DNA of 64,000 nucleotides from Tulasnella sp. 424. Taxonomy: Eukaryota; Basidiomycota; Agaricomycetes; Cantharellales; Tulasnellaceae. The stretch spans positions 1 to 64,000 of the forward strand of contig WSUB01000156.1 of NCBI GenBank assembly GCA_019633425.1, given 5' to 3'. The position numbers were made by a program, and so were the translations under genes. The number at the start of each line of letters is the position of its first letter. Position 1 is the stretch's first letter. The notes under the pieces are model-generated. The model was not told the DNA's origin. It made no database searches and worked only from the letters and a program-made list of their open reading frames with translations. Shown here piece after piece: positions 47,707 to 59,858 of the stretch.

Positions 47707-48988
47707 CTACACGACGCGAACGGCCTCGATGTTTGTGAAATTCTCCGGATCAAAGCCACTCTTTGGACGAGTAATAGCTCCAGTCGCCCCCAAGATACTG
47801 AAGAGTCGTTAGCACTCACAGCCGAGATGTCGGTCCCAAGAAGACTTACCCCAGCGTCTTGACAAGCATCGATCCGTCGATCTTCGTACAATCCGTCGGA
47901 TAAGCCACCGTTTCAAGCCAAGCCTTGATGTCTTTTTCTGGGTACCCAAAGTGCTTCTTAATGAACTCGACATCCTTCTCTTTGCGAGACGCTTCCGAGT
48001 CGAATTCGTTGACATAAGTAGTAAGTGTGGCGACAAAGTTGATGACGTCGTCCCGGGGGCACCGGTCTGGCGAAGTATGGGCAGCGATCATCCAAGAAGG
48101 CCACGGAGTTGGGACTGATCCAATCTAAGAAGCGTAGTCAGTGCAGCAAAGTAGAATGTGACGAGCCACAGCCACTTACAAAACGGACTTCGCCTCGGTC
48201 TGCCCATGGCTTCGTCGTGAACCTAGAACATCCGCAGTCGTGAGCCCAGCGGAGTGGACCAAACTAGGCACTGCCTGGCCCCACGTACCACTCCCAGAGG
48301 AAAGCAGAACAACTACCATCGTTGACAGCTTCGACAAGTCCGTCGATGTTGTTGCAAACTGTCTCCCCCCACCCCCGCCACAATGCAATTAGTTGGACCG
48401 CAACAGGGAACCTCGTCTTCCATCGAGTCGTACCTTTGAAATCAATAGCCTCTAATTCTTCCCCATCCTTATCTTCTCCTTTAATCCACCTCTCTTGATG
48501 TGCCATGAGCTTGACCATCAACTCGCTTCCGCTGTCCAACATTCCACGTTAACTGGGGACGCCCTACCGCCCATGCGTCAAGTGAACTGACCTTCCAAAC
48601 CGCGAAATCCCAAACGTCGTTCCTCTCAAATCAGCTCGAGATTTATACTCTGAGTCCTTTCCCGTGACTATTGCCCAGTTCAGAGCAGTGGAAACGTAAC
48701 TCCCGACGAGCTTGTAAGGCTTCCCGTTGGCAATGCCAGCGATGAGGGCGTCCGTCAACGCTCTGCAATGCCGGTGTTAGCCCGATAGGTTAATTCGACT
48801 CCAATTCGCTTATCGGAGCTGCATTACATCACGACGTCCACTTTGTCTTCCTCCAAGGCCTTGATGATCTGACCAGTCCCGCCAGGGCAGTTCACGAGAG
48901 TGAAGGTTTTCCCGCCGTCGTCTTCGGCATATTGGAGTAGCGGCGAAGCAAAATGTTCACGAACGTATCCGACTCTGAGAGGTGGCAT
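47707..48988 (-). CDS. Periplasmic-binding-protein-fold (PBP2, Ca3427-like) protein
   Basis: Exons on the minus strand are 48988-48828, 48762-48592, 48531-48434, 48358-48289, 48222-48180, 48124-47850 and 47797-47707, giving 302 aa. It starts MPPLRVGYVREHFASPLL and continues with CPGGTGQIIKALEEDKVDVVI, ALTDALIAGIANG, YVSTALNWAI, TTFGISRFGSGSE, CSAFLWEWFTTKPW and KIDGSMLVKTLG. This pattern resembles the Ca3427-type fungal proteins with a type-2 periplasmic-binding fold, related to bacterial nitrate/sulfonate/thiamine-precursor binding proteins. There is no signal peptide, so it is probably cytosolic. Ligand unknown. An ancient transfer from bacteria is the usual explanation for the family. Confidence 0.78.
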
Positions 48989-49280
48989 CTTTTGAGACTA
49001 ATGTCGTTGCGTTTGACTTGATGGTTGTGGTTCGGATTGACCTTTAAAGGGGTGCGAGCTTCCCTTTCCCATCCAAGTCAGAAGGCGCACGCGACGTCAT
49101 CGAGCCAACCCAATAATCCAAACGCAAGTCCAATACTAGAATGGTATCTGTACAATACAATGCACGGGTGAATATAAAGGTATACAGTCCTAAAAACGTG
49201 AAAGGTCCCGAAAGCGAAAAGCGAAATCGTGAATCAACTAAGAAAAATGTCTAGATCGTCGTAAAATAGTGGTCCTAAAT

Positions 49281-52200
49281 TCAAGGTGTTGTAGGGGTGG
49301 TCTGTCCCAGAGAGGATCGCCTTCTGCTTTGAGTATCGTTACTGTGGCGACGCTCGTTGACGGGGTCAAGCGTCACCTCAAGTCCATGGTACCTCGTCAA
49401 GTCGAATGCCTCGGATCGACCGACTCCATTAGGGTCGTTAGGAAGCCAGATGATCGGCGTTGGCGCCAAGAGCTCTGGAGGATAAAGCATTCCGCCGGTC
49501 TCCTCGGCTCTATCTTTGAAAGCCACTCGAGGCACAGCACCCGGGCGCGTTCTTGCTGCGCGTTCCGTGGAGACAAGGTCATTCATGCCTTCCGTGTCTA
49601 AGAAAGATTCATGTAAGCGACATGTCTCATCCCGGAGCCTGTAAACGTACCTAAGGGCACAGGTCCTCGCCTTCGGGTAGAGGAAGGCATGATTGCCAGG
49701 GTGAGCGAGATCATGTCCAATATTGACGCCATTGACGTTCGCGGTCGTCTGACACCGGGTGCCGAGCCGTTACTGAGAACTTCCTCCTCCTTAACAGTCT
49801 TCGGCCGGGCTCCTCTACGTCGGGCGGTCTCTTGGAACCGGCTGAGGGCATCACGAGTCGTTGCCGCGAGTTTCCTTCTTGGTGCCAAACGAGTCTTGTG
49901 ATGGGCATATGTCTCGACGGAAACGACTATCACCAAGGCAGTCCCAAGAAGAATACCCCCAAGAGTCCACTGACGCCTTGAGAGGAGGACAAGTCCGAAG
50001 AGAAGCGGTTGCAGCGCGACCAGGGTTGCAAATCGGCGGAGCAACCAGATATGCATAAGTCCTCCGGTTTGTCCAACACCAGCATGCGCGAACACGTAAC
50101 CAGCCAGGTAACGGTGGGCAACCAAGGTGAGGATGAGCAGAAGAACGATAGGGGGACCGATGAGAGGGAAAATGATGAAGAAGGCGCAAGCAAAGACGAC
50201 TGCCAGGATGCAGCATCCAAGTCCGAATGAAGGGTTATATGATCTAGGGTATATGGCTAAACAAGTAGTCAGTTTCCCGATTGTTCTACAGCATCATGGG
50301 CGAAGACATACCTCGGAATCGCTGCCTGGGCGTGACGGCCGTCTTTTGGGCTTTCCATGTCTTCCACAACCTCACTGGTTGTAGCATCAGGAGACCGGGC
50401 GCAATGATAGCCAGGTTGATCGTAATCAACATCAGGAGAATGGCAATGTAGACCATCCCTTCGGATACCGCAGCTGGTCGATGTTGACCGCCATTGAAGG
50501 AATCTGTGGCAAAGAGAATGCCGCCCAACGCCACAAGCCAGACACCGCAAATGATGACCAGAACCGCAAAAACTCCTTTAAAAGCAGTCAAGCGCATTGT
50601 TGAAACCGAGGGTTTGCCGTTGTACCTCGAGGAATCTAGAAGGATGAGTTGTAAGTCTGGGGAACCGCAAAAGGATAAGCAACTTGTCGGGCTCACAGTG
50701 GATGAAATAAATCGCTATCGCAATAAATAGACTGGCTACAACGGCAGGGACCAACGTGGTGGCAATCGCGACCCCAAAGTTGTGGTCGTCGGACCTGGCG
50801 AGAGGTCTCAAGAAAGGCAGGTGTTCGGCGAAGTTTGGAGCCCCTGCAAAGGCAAGGCCAACGACCGGGAGCACTATGGAAGATCAAAGGTTAGTAAAAA
50901 ATAGGTATTCCCGGGAAAAACAAGACTCACAAGCAGCAGCGAGGCAGATGCCAACCGCCGCGACCAGCAACCACCACACCAAGCCTTTCACAGCCCCTCT
51001 ACTCTGCTGCAACTCGTCCCAGCGCACATCCTCCTTACTCCTGCCCTCGATCATCTCTATACCAGGGATATACCGAATTCCTCGACCAAAGATCAACCAT
51101 CCTCTAATCCAAACACCATCTGCAATGTGGTTGAACCCATCCTGCTGAAGGTCATTGATCTGGGCGTTGAGGACTTTCAATTTCGTCCTCGCTTGGCGAA
51201 TTTCGCGATAAACCAGAGGAAGGTTCTCCTCCTCTTCAGAAGCAGGTTGCACTGCTGGGTTCATCATGTCGCCTTCAACCGTGGCCGCAGCCGGAGGAGG
51301 GAAAGGATGTTTGTTGGTGTCAGCAGCGGGGGTGTCGGGAGACGGCTCGGGAGAAATTCCACTGGACGGCAAAGCCTGACTTCGCACCGAGGTGCCCGGC
51401 GTTCTCCTGATAGGCCGACCAAATTCATCCGTAGCCAACTCTTGAGGGACGTGATTAGGTCCTGGGGTTCGGGGGCCTGATTCTTCGCTCGGCATAGGGT
51501 ATTCCGGGGGTACAGCCACAAAGCGAATCCCATCGTTGTGCATCTCTTGGAACCGAGACCCGGATACACCGGGGAAAGGCATTGACTGAAGAGGGCTAGG
51601 ACCGACATCTTGGGGTCGGGGACGTTGGTCGGCCAAAGGTCCGTAGTCCCTGTGGCCCCTGTCGGTAACGGTGTCGACATTCTTTAGCTTGTAGTACGAT
51701 TTTGGAGCAAGGTATGACGTAGGTGTTGGAGAAGCTGCACCGGAACCCCTCGATCGCTGCAACAAGCCCAGGTCAGGCCTGCATCGGCGTACACAAACAC
51801 CCCAAAACTCACCGATCGACGATGACCCGTACTTCGAGTGAAGCTGATCGTGCTCCTTCGTCTACTACGTTCAGCTTCCGGTTCAAAGTCGGCATGATCT
51901 GGCTGTGTGAGGCGGAACGAGGCGATGTACTTGGCTTCAGCCTCCTCTAGCTCATTTAGGACTCTGTCCCTCTCAGCAATAAGTTCCGATAGTTGAGAGG
52001 TATCACTGCGCGGAAAAAAGATCGTGCATGAGTGATCAGCTACTAGCGGAAAGCTGCAGCCAAGAGGGCGACTTACGGAACGGTGTAAACGCCTTGCACG
52101 TCGACTTCTGGTCGTCCGTCTTCGTCGACTTCCTCCCTCTCCCCAGAAGGGCTCCGAGCATCTCTTTGAGGTCCTTTCGGAGTCTTGGCCCGATCTAGTC

Positions 52201-53710
52201 CAGTACTGAGCCCATTCTTCTGGAAAAACTCCTTGACCCGTCCTTCGCTCCATCCAACAAAACCAGGTGCTTCATAAATGCTCAGCCAACCCATTTCGAC
52301 ACCCCCGCATCTGAGTTCCAACCACCTCCAACGATGTGCGACGACTTTGTTGAACTCTTTGAACAGCTTCCACATGACGGGTAGGATGCCAACGACGATT
52401 AGCAGAGTTGTGAGGGCGATGAGACGTCCTTGTGCATTGGACGACTGGTCTACACCATCAATTACGGCACGCTTTGAACGACTGGGAAGTTGCCTAGATG
52501 TTGAAATAGTGTTATTGTCCAGCAGCTTGAGCAGTCGAAGGAGGGACAAGTCGGTGAGCGTAGAGTACGCGCTGCCTTGCGTAAGGGTCGGGCTCGAGTC
52601 CGCGAGGCATGGTGTTGATGAGATGTACAGTGGCAGAGCACCTGCCAAGCCTAGGATTGTCCATCCCAAGGCGATGAGGAACGCGACCCATAATGTTCTT
52701 TGAGTGAGCTCTTCATCGGAGGGGAACAGTCTCGCGTCTCCTGCAGCTGATTGCCCGAGGTTTGACGTATCAGACGGAAGTGATGGTACCAGTGGAACGG
52801 GTGGGTGGCAAAACGCGAAGAGACCGCTACCGAGGTGGGGTGGACGTAGACTAATAAAAAATGCAATGAGCAATGCCGTGCGGACGGTGGTCAGCTCGAG
52901 GAAGCCGGACCAAGCCATCGGCATGACGTCGTGGACTTACTCGGGACGAGGGAACCATTCACGAACGGCATATAAATGTGGCAGTCTGGGGCGCAGGACG
53001 GCGAAGATGAGCTGGAACACGTTGGGGCAGACGTCGAGGTCAGTCAAGTCTCGGATGCCCAAGGGAAGGGGAGAACGCTTACCCAAATCAACAAACCGAC
53101 CAAGCTCGTTATGAGGAGAGTACCGAGAACACCTGTAAATAAAGCCGCAGCCAGTCTTCAGCCGCTTTACGCTCGTCCAAGACAGTCGGTCCTGCGTACC
53201 TTCGGCACTGCTGTCCAAGCCATTACCAGCGCAAACGGCACCTTGCGCGCTTGAGGCTTGATTGGCCATACCTTGCGAGCCTGCAGGCGAAATTGACGAC
53301 GTCGTTGAAGGAGAAACTCCGCTTGAAAGAGTCGCTATGACCGTGGCGAGGCTCGTAGTTGACGTTAAAATCGTTGTAGAGTCGAGCGAGATCGTGAGCG
53401 GGATGGTCGTCAAGGTCGTAAAGGCGGAGGTTGGTGCAGGGACTAAATCAGAAGTAAAGGGAAAAGAGCTGGTTGCTGACCCTAATGCGTCAGATGCGGA
53501 ATTTGATAGCGACCCCAGGGACGCGGTCGATTCGTCAGAGACGCTCCAGATGGACGAGAGCGATTCTGCGCTGACTGAGGAGACGCTCTCTTCGGATGTA
53601 TGGCGAGGGTGGATGCGTCCTGCCTGGCCATGCCGAGGTGCTGGTGTTATCGTAGGCAGTGCTGATGGAGGGTAAGGACCCAGACCCGCTTCTGCTGCTT
53701 CTCCGTCCAT
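49281..53710 (-). CDS. OSCA/TMEM63/CSC1-like mechanosensitive cation channel (DUF221)
   Basis: Ten exons on the minus strand: 53710-53200, 53132-53083, 53011-52941, 52850-52077, 52005-51813, 51756-50931, 50873-50697, 50635-50312, 50256-49651 and 49597-49281, giving 1282 aa. All junctions close in frame. A Ser/Thr-rich extracellular-type N-terminus precedes the first membrane segment (GTLLITSLVGLLIW) and the LRPRLPHLYAV stretch. Further segments lie near ALGWTILGLAGALPLYI and LIALTTLLIVVGILPVMW. A long cytosolic domain follows, with a Glu-rich coiled coil and Pro/Ser-rich insert, up to RSKEDVRWDELQQSRG. The pore-side helices are AIATTLVPAVVASLFIAI, VFAVLVIICGVWLVAL and the HRYLAGYVFAHAGVGQTGG block, then QPLLFGLVLLSR. 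The protein is longer than classical Csc1. The ATG at 53710 was chosen as the first ATG in the open frame. Confidence 0.82.
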
Positions 53711-55580
53711 AGCAGGCAGTTGCAGGCAGTCGTAAAAGGAGCGTGCAACGAGGCTTGAGGGTGCGAGGGTGGGTGAGGAATTGGGAGGTGCCAATGTTGA
53801 ATTTGGAGTTAGACTGTGGATGGGCCCAAAACAAACAAATCGAGGGTGTCACGTTGCAATCTTATCTGACGCTACAAAGAAAGAGAGAAAGTTTGTAGGT
53901 GGTTATGGTACAGGAGAAGAGAGCAGTGTGGAAAGAGCTTTGAACTCCTGGGTGTGCAAGTCGTGGTGGGGGGTGGGGGGGTTGCGCAGTGAGGAAGAAG
54001 TTCGTGACGAAATGCACTCCAACTGGGACAAAGCACCCTGCAGCAGTCGGCGCCAATACTACTGCCGATGGGTGAGAGAAGATTGAGACACCGCGAAGCC
54101 TTCCCCCGCACTCTACTCCCTAGACAACGGTCGCGGAAATTGAGTGGGTGCCGACAGTCGTGCAATCTGTGCAACATTTCGTACAGACAAATGTCGAAAT
54201 GGGACGGTCTCGTCACCCCGGGTTCCCTTCGGCCGGTGGACTCTGCCACAAAACATTCTAGGAATAGTTCATACAGGCCGTCCAGTTGCGTTCACGCTAG
54301 TCCTTTCAAGGGGGCCCTCGAACCGCTTAAACCACATGACAACAGGAGAAGAAGAATGCGTGCAAAGGAGAGTAAGCCAAAACGTCTCTTCTGCTGCCAT
54401 TTCCGGGACGTTCCGAGACGATTCGTGTGCATCTTTTAAGGGTCGAGTTCAAATCCCCGTTGTCCACGATGCGCGTCAGATCGAGAATGTGCTAGGGTAC
54501 CGGAGTGTCGAGAAGCCTGGTGAGACAGAGTAGATAGAGCATCGTCAGACTGAGCTTGTAACTGGTAAAGGCCGGGAATGCCCGTCGGGGTCCTGGGATG
54601 TCGACTCGCCATTCACATGCTCATCCGCCGGAAGTTACCCAAACAGCTCGTAAAGTTCGCCGCAGGGATAACAGAGAAACGGCGGCGGCTACCCGTGAAC
54701 AAACATGCAAGTACTTTACTCCAACGATTTTTTAATCGTAAAATAATATGAGAGCCGAACAAACATCTGAAGAAAATAATGGGCCTAAACAAAAGCCGAT
54801 ATCCAAAAAGGGAAAAAGGCGGGCTAGTAAACCAAACTTGAAACGCCGGATGAGCAAGGGGACGTCCCGGATGTATGTTAATGCCGCGTAAATCTACACA
54901 TATACAGTAAGGAGCGATGTAAACATGTGAAATAAGTGCTTCTCCTAACGGGCGGAAGGCGGGGGAGCTGTGATGAGAGGCAGAAAGAAAGGAGACGGCG
55001 TCCACGCGAGATGGGATCAAAGGAATAAGACGAGACGGACCGGCGGACACTATAACCGCGACTAGTTCTGGGGTCAACTACAACACCAAGTCATCAACCA
55101 GACCTGTGACAGGCCTAGCTGGCGGGCGTCGCAATGCCGACTGGTCCAACTCGATCCAGCTAATCCCGGACTAGTAATCTCCTAGAACCACGGTCAATTC
55201 TCCCGAAGCAAAAATGCTCGAAGATAGGCTAGACGTCGAATAGGTAGCGACCCACTAATGCGAAAGGGCGTCAACGCAGTGGACTTGGACCTTTCAAGTG
55301 CAAATGGGCTGTCGAATTCGCTGAGGTAGCTGCATTGGCGCCAGCGACTCAAGGCAGAGCATTTCGAACCACCCAAGAACCTTGTTAGTCAATTAAGCGT
55401 CAGCAGAGAGCGCATTGCGAGCGGCGGGTCGAGTCAATCCGACGTCGTATCGTATCCTTCGAAACAGCTGCAGGGAGCCCTTGCTACCCACCCCAATGAG
55501 AGGCCGGCGAGGAATACGACAGCCAAGAAACCAAGTTACTCGTCGCATAGGAGCCCACGGAGAATATGTGCTAATTTAAA
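53711..55580. other. Intergenic stretch between the channel gene and the next gene
   Basis: No supported gene. A minus-strand open frame at 54613-55077 and plus frames at 54068-54533 have no recognisable domains. Promoter of the channel gene expected near 53.7-54.0 kb. Confidence 0.35.
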
Positions 55581-56341
55581 TTACAACTTCAGAAGCCCAT
55601 TGAAATCGATGGCAAACTCGTTCCCCGCAACAGAATCCGCTACTCTAGCTCCAAGAGTGACGCCGCATCCCAATGCATGGATATCAGCGGAACCGTCCTT
55701 GAAGCCTATTACTGTCTCTACTCCAAGCCCGAGTTTGAGGTCAAAAATACTGGCCTGAGCTTTGACTAGGCTGATGCTTGTATCAGCACCAACGTAAGTG
55801 GGGAATCCGTCCCCGCCTGCTCCAGCTTCTGTGATCTGGGCACCAGCCTTGGCAGAGAAGACGTCGACGTCGACTTGCTCCCAGACGCTCCCTTTGATCT
55901 GGACGACATGCAGGACGGGAGCCGTAGCCTCGGCGGACCAGGTTTTGAATCCCAGTCCTTCCTGCGGCCCGGCACTCCCTCTGATGTAGAAGACATCATC
56001 AATAGCAATGACGACACGTCAGTAGTGACCGTAAACGTTTTAGTACCTGTCATCGACAGCGACTCTTTCGCGTCGTATGAGGTGACGCGGACGGCGAGAG
56101 CCCATGCGCCATTGGCAAAGGTCCCTCCGGCGCCACCCGAGATGCTGATCGCGATAGTATTCAGTCGATGGTAAGACTGGATAAAGGGTGCCCAGAGCTT
56201 CGAGTAGGAATAGAAGTGACCATTGAACGCGGCTCGAAGGGAAAGGTCAGTTGAAACAGGACACCTTCGATAGGTCCCAACTACTGACTTCGATCTGAAG
56301 AGACGCTCGACGCTATAAGTGAAGCAAGTGCGCATATGCAT
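55581..56341 (-). CDS. Unrecognised two-exon gene, Gly/Ala-rich protein
   Basis: Proposed exons on the minus strand are 56341-56047 and 55978-55581, giving about 230 aa. The intron has GTACTA at the donor and a CTACTGAC branch site; the frame closes to a TAA. The N-terminal part has a beta-rich, Gly-rich stretch (IAISISGGAGGTFANGAWALAV). The C-terminal part reads VDVDVFSAKAGAQITEAGAG, YVGADTSISLVKAQASIFDL and HALGCGVTLGARV, ending FAIDFNGLLKL. The second half resembles, by eye, a group of fungal hypothetical proteins of alternating A/G/V repeats that end with a GxGVTxG and a D-F motif. The start codon and an additional upstream intron are uncertain. No function is proposed. Confidence 0.5.
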
Positions 56342-57189
56342 GATTCTTGGTCACGATCGATAAAACAACCCGTCCCTCTGACTAACTCGTCTCGATGGAG
56401 TTACTCGACCAGAACAAAGCGAGCGCTCAACTACTGATCACGTGTTGTCGCCCACTGTTTGTGGCAGGTACGATAAACTGAGCAAATACCGGGTCAGTCG
56501 AGTGGTGTTATGCTTCGCAAGTTTGGATCTCTTATCCAATTGATGAAGGTCTACAGGGGCTTCAAGATCACAAAGTGGCGCCAGTGGCGTGTTCCCACTG
56601 CTGGTGACCATTGGAATGGTGCTTCTACGCCGGGCCCAGGGTAGGGGTGAAAGTCTCGGTGACTTCGTCATCAAGAAGCATCACAAAGAAGCCCTCGAGC
56701 ATGAATTCTCAAAGACAAGCGGCCCGCCTTAGGAGATATTTTACTGTCTGGTCGTTGCATGCGACAGCGACAGCTCCAAGCCGGGCCGTTTTCTTCTCGC
56801 CTGTCAGACGAAGCCAATGGTTGAAGACAGCCTTCTTGCTACGTTCCGGGTGCTCCAATGCCCTGACATTCTTCCTGATCTTAAGGCTAATAGTCGGTTC
56901 ACTTTGGTTGCTAATGTTAGTAAAACCCGTGCCAAGTCCGTCGCCAAGCCAGTCCGAGAAGCCGCGTGGGTTCTCCCACCTTCCCACTGGAGCTAGGCAT
57001 GACTGCCGACCACAGGTTGCCTCGACGGCAAGTGTCAGACTGCGCCGGATTTCTCGTAGGCCGGGGCGGGGAGTGAGCTCCCGCCACGGCCCGCCCGACG
57101 GCTGCCGTCGCTGTGGAGGACTGTTATAAAATCTGAAAGAAAGTAGGTTAGCTTGCTCTCCATCCCCAAGGAAAACAGCAAAAGTAATC
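56342..57189. other. Region upstream of the pectate lyase gene
   Basis: A minus-strand open frame covers part of it and runs on into the lyase gene (56709-57593). I do not accept it as a gene, because its start half is antisense to the low-complexity lyase linker. Promoter of the pectate lyase at the right end. Confidence 0.4.
57125..57131 (+). promoter_or_regulatory. TATA box of the pectate lyase gene
   Basis: TATAAAA, 65 nt before the ATG at 57190. Confidence 0.5.
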
Positions 57190-58520
57190 ATGAAGCTCAC
57201 CACAGTTCTGACTGCACTTGCCTGCGCCGCTATGGCGTAAGTCGTCCAATGATTTGGGGTCTCTCCAGCACGGACTGAGCGAACTCCTTCATAACTAGCG
57301 CTGCTGCCACCACTTCTTCCACATCCTCTACCAAGACGTCCACAACCAAGACTTCGACTACAAAGACCTCCACTACGAAGACTTCCACAACCAAGACGTC
57401 GACCACCAAGACCTCTACCATCACGTCCACCAGCACCACCTCTTCGACATCGAAGACGTCGACCACCAAGACCACCAAGACCACCACCACTGTAAGTCTT
57501 GTTGCGCCTCTTGATATTTGTCAGGCATGGTCTTGAGACACTCATTACCGACCTTTTATAGTCTCTCCCTCCTCCCACCGGAGTTACGACCACCCTTCCC
57601 TCTTCCAGCGGCTACGTTGCCCTCCCCACAGCTTCAATCATCACCGGTACTTTCGACGGTGGCATGTACCGTTACGACCGCAAGGGAAGCGATGGTGAAT
57701 GCCAAGGCCAAACCGAGACTGGCGAGGAGGATGCTGTCTTCATCTTGGAAGCTGGAGCTACTATTCAGAACGTCATCATTGGTGCCGACCAGGCAGAGGG
57801 TATTCACTGCCGTGGTCCTTGCACAGTCATCAACGTCTGGTGGGAGGATGTTTGCGAAGGTACGCCAAATTTCGCCCCAGGATGAATGACGTGATGTTGA
57901 ACTCAACGCGATACCGTGACAGATGCCATCACTCTCAAGCAGACCGGTGCCACCGACGTTTCTTATATCATCGGAGGAGGCGCTTTCCACGCTGAGGACA
58001 AGATCGTCCAGCATAACGGAGCCGGCACGGTTTCGATTAGCAAGTTCTATGCCAACGACTTCGGCAAGTGAGTCCAACTTGCCTACACTCGTCCATTTTG
58101 TTCGTATCTAATCCAAGCGTGCTTTTCCAGGCTGTATCGTTCTTGCGGTAACTGTTCTACGAGCTATGAACGCCATGTCATCATCGACAGCGTTGCATTG
58201 ATCGCCGGTTCAAGCGGAGTCGGCGTCAACGAGGTTCGAAAATCTTTTCATTGGTGTCCTCCTCCAAACTCATATCTGGCCATCTTTCAGAATTTCGGCG
58301 ATACTGCAACTTTGACCAATGTCTGCACCAGTGGCAAACCTTCCGCCACCAATGTGTGCTGCTACTACGAAGGTACCACACCTGGAAACGAACCCGACAA
58401 GATCGGATGGTGAGACACTCCCACATGGACACGCTGTTGGCTCATATGCTGACTCCAATTTTCAGTGGCCCGAGTGGCAACGTCTGCAACTACGTCTCGA
58501 CGGATGTCTGGACTTGCTAG
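57190..58520 (+). CDS. Secreted pectate lyase, polysaccharide lyase family 3
   Basis: Cleaves de-esterified pectin by beta-elimination outside the cell. Exons are 57190-57236, 57299-57491, 57562-57859, 57923-58067, 58131-58233, 58291-58409 and 58466-58520, giving 319 aa. It has a signal peptide ([16 protein letters not shown]), then a Ser/Thr/Lys linker of repeated TSTTK units (57299-57491) that is likely O-glycosylated, then the PL3 beta-helix: [53 protein letters not shown] [28 protein letters not shown] and paired cysteines to the end (DVWTC). Family PL3 has a conserved Lys/Arg catalytic region near SCGNCxxxYxRH, which is intact here. A damaged partial copy lies at 63711-64000. The long linker next to the signal peptide is unusual for this family. 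Confidence 0.9.
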
Positions 58521-59858
58521 ACAGTCGTGGGGGTCGCCTGCCGGTCTTGTATCCAATTTCTCGCCCATCTCTTTCCGAGGGGGGTATGATGTCAAATATA
58601 TAAACGTAGTATTTGACGTACAAATGAATGACGTGACTTTCACCGAGCCTTTCCTCCCAAAGTCTTCAACGCCGCGTTAGTGAATAGATACCAATTCCGA
58701 GAAGATCACAAAGCTGTGGCACCCGTGACGACTTCTAAGGGCGTTTTAGTGTTGAGGAATGAAGCATAAAGGCCAGCGTGAAAGGGGGGCTGTTGTGGAC
58801 GTGGAGAGCGACAAGAGATCAGTTATAGTAAATTTAAACGCACGATCCGTGGACCACTAACCTTGGAAACGCTCACCGCAGGAGGGATGTCCGCAGCCCT
58901 GAGAGCAGCTTTAGCATTGGCTATCCTATCACTTAAGTTGACAGCAGCCCACTTGCAGAATCCCCGTTCATCGTCCAGGAAAGCATCAAGAACGCAGTCC
59001 AGGATGAGTTAGCGATCCTAGAGAACCTTTCCTATCCCCAAACAAACTCGCCGTCGACGTTACCGAGAACGACATCGAGCGGGAAAATGAAATGAATACA
59101 ATCTTCACTCTAGTTCACCCGTGACCTCCGGGTGTTTCTCCTCTACAGGCACGGAGGATAGAGGATGGCACGCGGAAATTGCAGCAACAATCGGTCTACG
59201 GTGATGCAAAGTAAACGGAACCAATGGCTTCGAGCAGGAAGAAGAGTTGTTGTTGAACTCAGTTCGAAGGGGGAGGTTGATTTGTTGTGGGCCAACAAAA
59301 TGACTTTGGGAAGCAAGTTCAACGTGGAACACACGGACGATGCGAGCTCCTATCTGATCTGCGTGCCCTTAGTCACCAGACAAATACAAAACACCTCTGT
59401 GTGCTCCAAAATGCTCAATGTGGCAGCCTTGAGGGCAAAGTGAAGCTAACGCGTACGGCTCTCGATCAACAAGACAATCCACGTTTCAGACCATGAACCA
59501 GTTCAGCTCGACTTGCACAAGGCAAAGCCTTCGATAGAGTTTTCTCGGCCAGGACAAAAGCAAAGAACACTCAACCAAAATTGCTGAGTGATGATCGGGG
59601 ACAAAGACGTCAAAGCCAGCACGTGTTGTAAATGTGTTTGTGGCGGGTGGCCGAACAAATACCATACAACGCGTCGTTCGACTTCAACCAAGACGGGTCC
59701 AACTTCCAACACAGCCCAAGAGGAAGAATACTCAGTGGCACATACTTTGCTTCGCACAATGTCAGGACAAAGTAACACGACAGAAATCGTATATCACGGT
59801 TCAGATGAACCCAGCTGTGAGTCTCATCCTCCCCAAGTTACCCAAGGTTTTCACCACC
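58521..59858. other. Spacer between the pectate lyase and the FunK1 gene, with duplicated block
   Basis: No supported gene. The block 59325-59500 is similar to 63510-63690 (shared motifs 'cacaccgacgatgcgag'-like and 'cagaccatgaacc'). Confidence 0.5.

Noticed and set aside
54068..55077. Open frames on both strands in the 1.8-kb gap upstream of the channel gene
   Set aside because: No domain, no splice-consistent extension, and mutually overlapping frames.
56709..57593. Long minus-strand open frame (294 codons) upstream of and antisense to the pectate lyase
   Set aside because: Its first half is the antisense of the TSTTK-repeat exon, which is free of stops by composition. No domain is recognisable in the rest.
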